Positions 24,321-24,801 of a stretch of DNA of 24,801 nucleotides are shown in pieces. This DNA is from Sediminibacterium ginsengisoli (GTDB taxonomy: Bacteria; Bacteroidota; Bacteroidia; Chitinophagales; Chitinophagaceae). Where the stretch lies: positions 1-24,801 of the forward strand of contig CALPLN020000008.1 in NCBI GenBank assembly GCA_943324415.2, in the 5' to 3' direction. A program made the translations under genes and the position numbers. The stretch's first letter is position 1. Each line of letters begins with the position of its first letter. The notes below the pieces were generated by a model. That model was given only the letters and a program-made list of their open reading frames with translations. It did no database searches and was not told the origin of the DNA.

Positions 24321-24341
24321 CTAAATGATTTGGCGATAAAA

Positions 24342-24366
24342 AAACCTCCCGAATTTCGGGAGGTTT
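24342..24366 (-). terminator. intrinsic terminator between rpsP and rimM
   Basis: A perfect 12-bp inverted repeat around one central base (AAACCTCCCGAA and TTCGGGAGGTTT) starts 40 nt after the rpsP stop. On the minus strand it is followed by seven T residues, a textbook intrinsic terminator for rpsP. It ends 33 nt before the rimM start. Confidence 0.88.
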
Positions 24367-24406
24367 CAAGCTATTTAATCTTAATTAAGTTGCAGATTAC
24401 ATTAAA

Positions 24407-24801
24407 TTACTCTGCAGCTGGTGTTTCTTCAGCAGCCGCTTCTGCAGCTGGTGCTTCAACTTCAGCAGGTGCTTCTTCCACTGCTACTTCAGCAACGGGT
24501 TCTGCAACTGGTTCAGCTACTTTCTTAACTACAGGTACATACACTTTTTTAGCAGCTTGTGCTTTTTTGTGTGCATCTGTTTTAGAAGCAATTGATGTTT
24601 CGTGTTCTGCATACCAAGATTCAAACTTAGTCATTGCAGTCGCATCATCAAATAAACCTAATTTAACTCCACGTAATAAGTGTTTTAAATAAAGTACTCC
24701 TTTGAAAGATAAAATTCTGCGAACGGTGTCAGTAGGTTGAGCACCTTTGTTTAACCACTCTAAAGACTTTTGACGATCTAAACTGATTGTCGCTGGAACT
24801 G
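24407..24801 (-). CDS. rpsP: 30S ribosomal protein S16 (3' part, runs off right edge)
   Basis: The frame is open from the right edge to the TAA at 24407-24409, about 130 codons. The visible part has the second half of the S16 domain: SLDRQKSLEWLNKGAQPTD, then TVRRILSFKGVLYLKHLLRG. This is followed by a Bacteroidota-style extension (KFESWYAEHE, then a Lys-rich part) and a tail of about 40 residues rich in Ala, Glu, Pro and Val. The N-terminus is outside the window. An intrinsic terminator follows. Confidence 0.93.
   Translation of the reverse strand, partial: VPATISLDRQKSLEWLNKGAQPTDTVRRILSFKGVLYLKHLLRGVKLGLFDDATAMTKFESWYAEHETSIASKTDAHKKAQAAKKVYVPVVKKVAEPVAEPVAEVAVEEAPAEVEAPAAEAAAEETPAAE

Noticed and set aside
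24310..24369. Longer rimM start at 24369
   Set aside because: It would start upstream of the -7 box, within a few bases of the rpsP terminator stem, and adds 20 residues not seen in the family.
24270..24692. A 140-codon plus-strand frame rich in Ala/Ser/Gly/Thr
   Set aside because: It is the mirror of the repetitive rpsP tail, and crosses the terminator and rimM start; its low-complexity content is explained by the opposite strand.
1..24801. tRNA, rRNA, riboswitch, insertion sequence, prophage or defence genes
   Set aside because: Intergenic gaps are all under about 190 bases and show no matching folds, terminal inverted repeats, integrase or transposase frames.

Overview
The window looks like chromosomal DNA of an AT-rich Bacteroidota, most likely a Chitinophagaceae-type bacterium. 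This is inferred from protein style, from promoter-like boxes matching the Bacteroidota -7 consensus TAnnTTTG, and from the near absence of Shine-Dalgarno sequences before starts. It is mainly core genome. I see no tRNA or rRNA gene, CRISPR array, insertion sequence, prophage or defence island, and no gene-free stretch longer than about 190 bases.

Positions 390-13447 (minus strand) hold a complete 14-gene nuo operon in canonical order, nuoA to nuoN. It encodes the proton-pumping NADH:quinone oxidoreductase (complex I): NuoE/F/G form the NADH-input module, NuoB/C/D/I the connecting module, and NuoA/H/J/K/L/M/N the membrane arm. Gaps between genes are 8-34 nt. NuoG is short (375 aa), ending soon after a degenerate fourth cysteine-rich motif. 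Downstream, on the same strand, the first ~103 codons of a MacB/FtsX-type ABC permease run off the left edge.

Positions 13501-16684 (minus) hold a three-gene set: a small two-helix membrane protein, a PstS-like lipoprotein and a large secreted TPR protein. The set ends in a strong terminator directly against the nuo promoter region. In relatives such genes often sit behind ExbB/ExbD/TonB genes; here hisS lies divergently upstream instead.

Positions 16757-21603 (mostly plus) hold an RNA-function block: hisS, then rlmN followed by two pseudouridine synthases of different families (RsuA/RluB-like and RluA-like). A small secreted protein gene on the minus strand is divergent from rlmN. Positions 21604-24801 (minus) hold a secreted amidohydrolase, a 1-Cys peroxiredoxin, rimM and the 3' part of rpsP.

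I did not find a convincing new multi-gene system. The points most worth following are promoter boxes abutting the start codons of rlmN and rimM (possible leaderless mRNAs), a palindrome plus an 11-bp-phased repeat in the peroxiredoxin promoter, a terminator splitting rpsP from rimM, the shortened NuoG, and the orphan PstS-like/TPR cluster.
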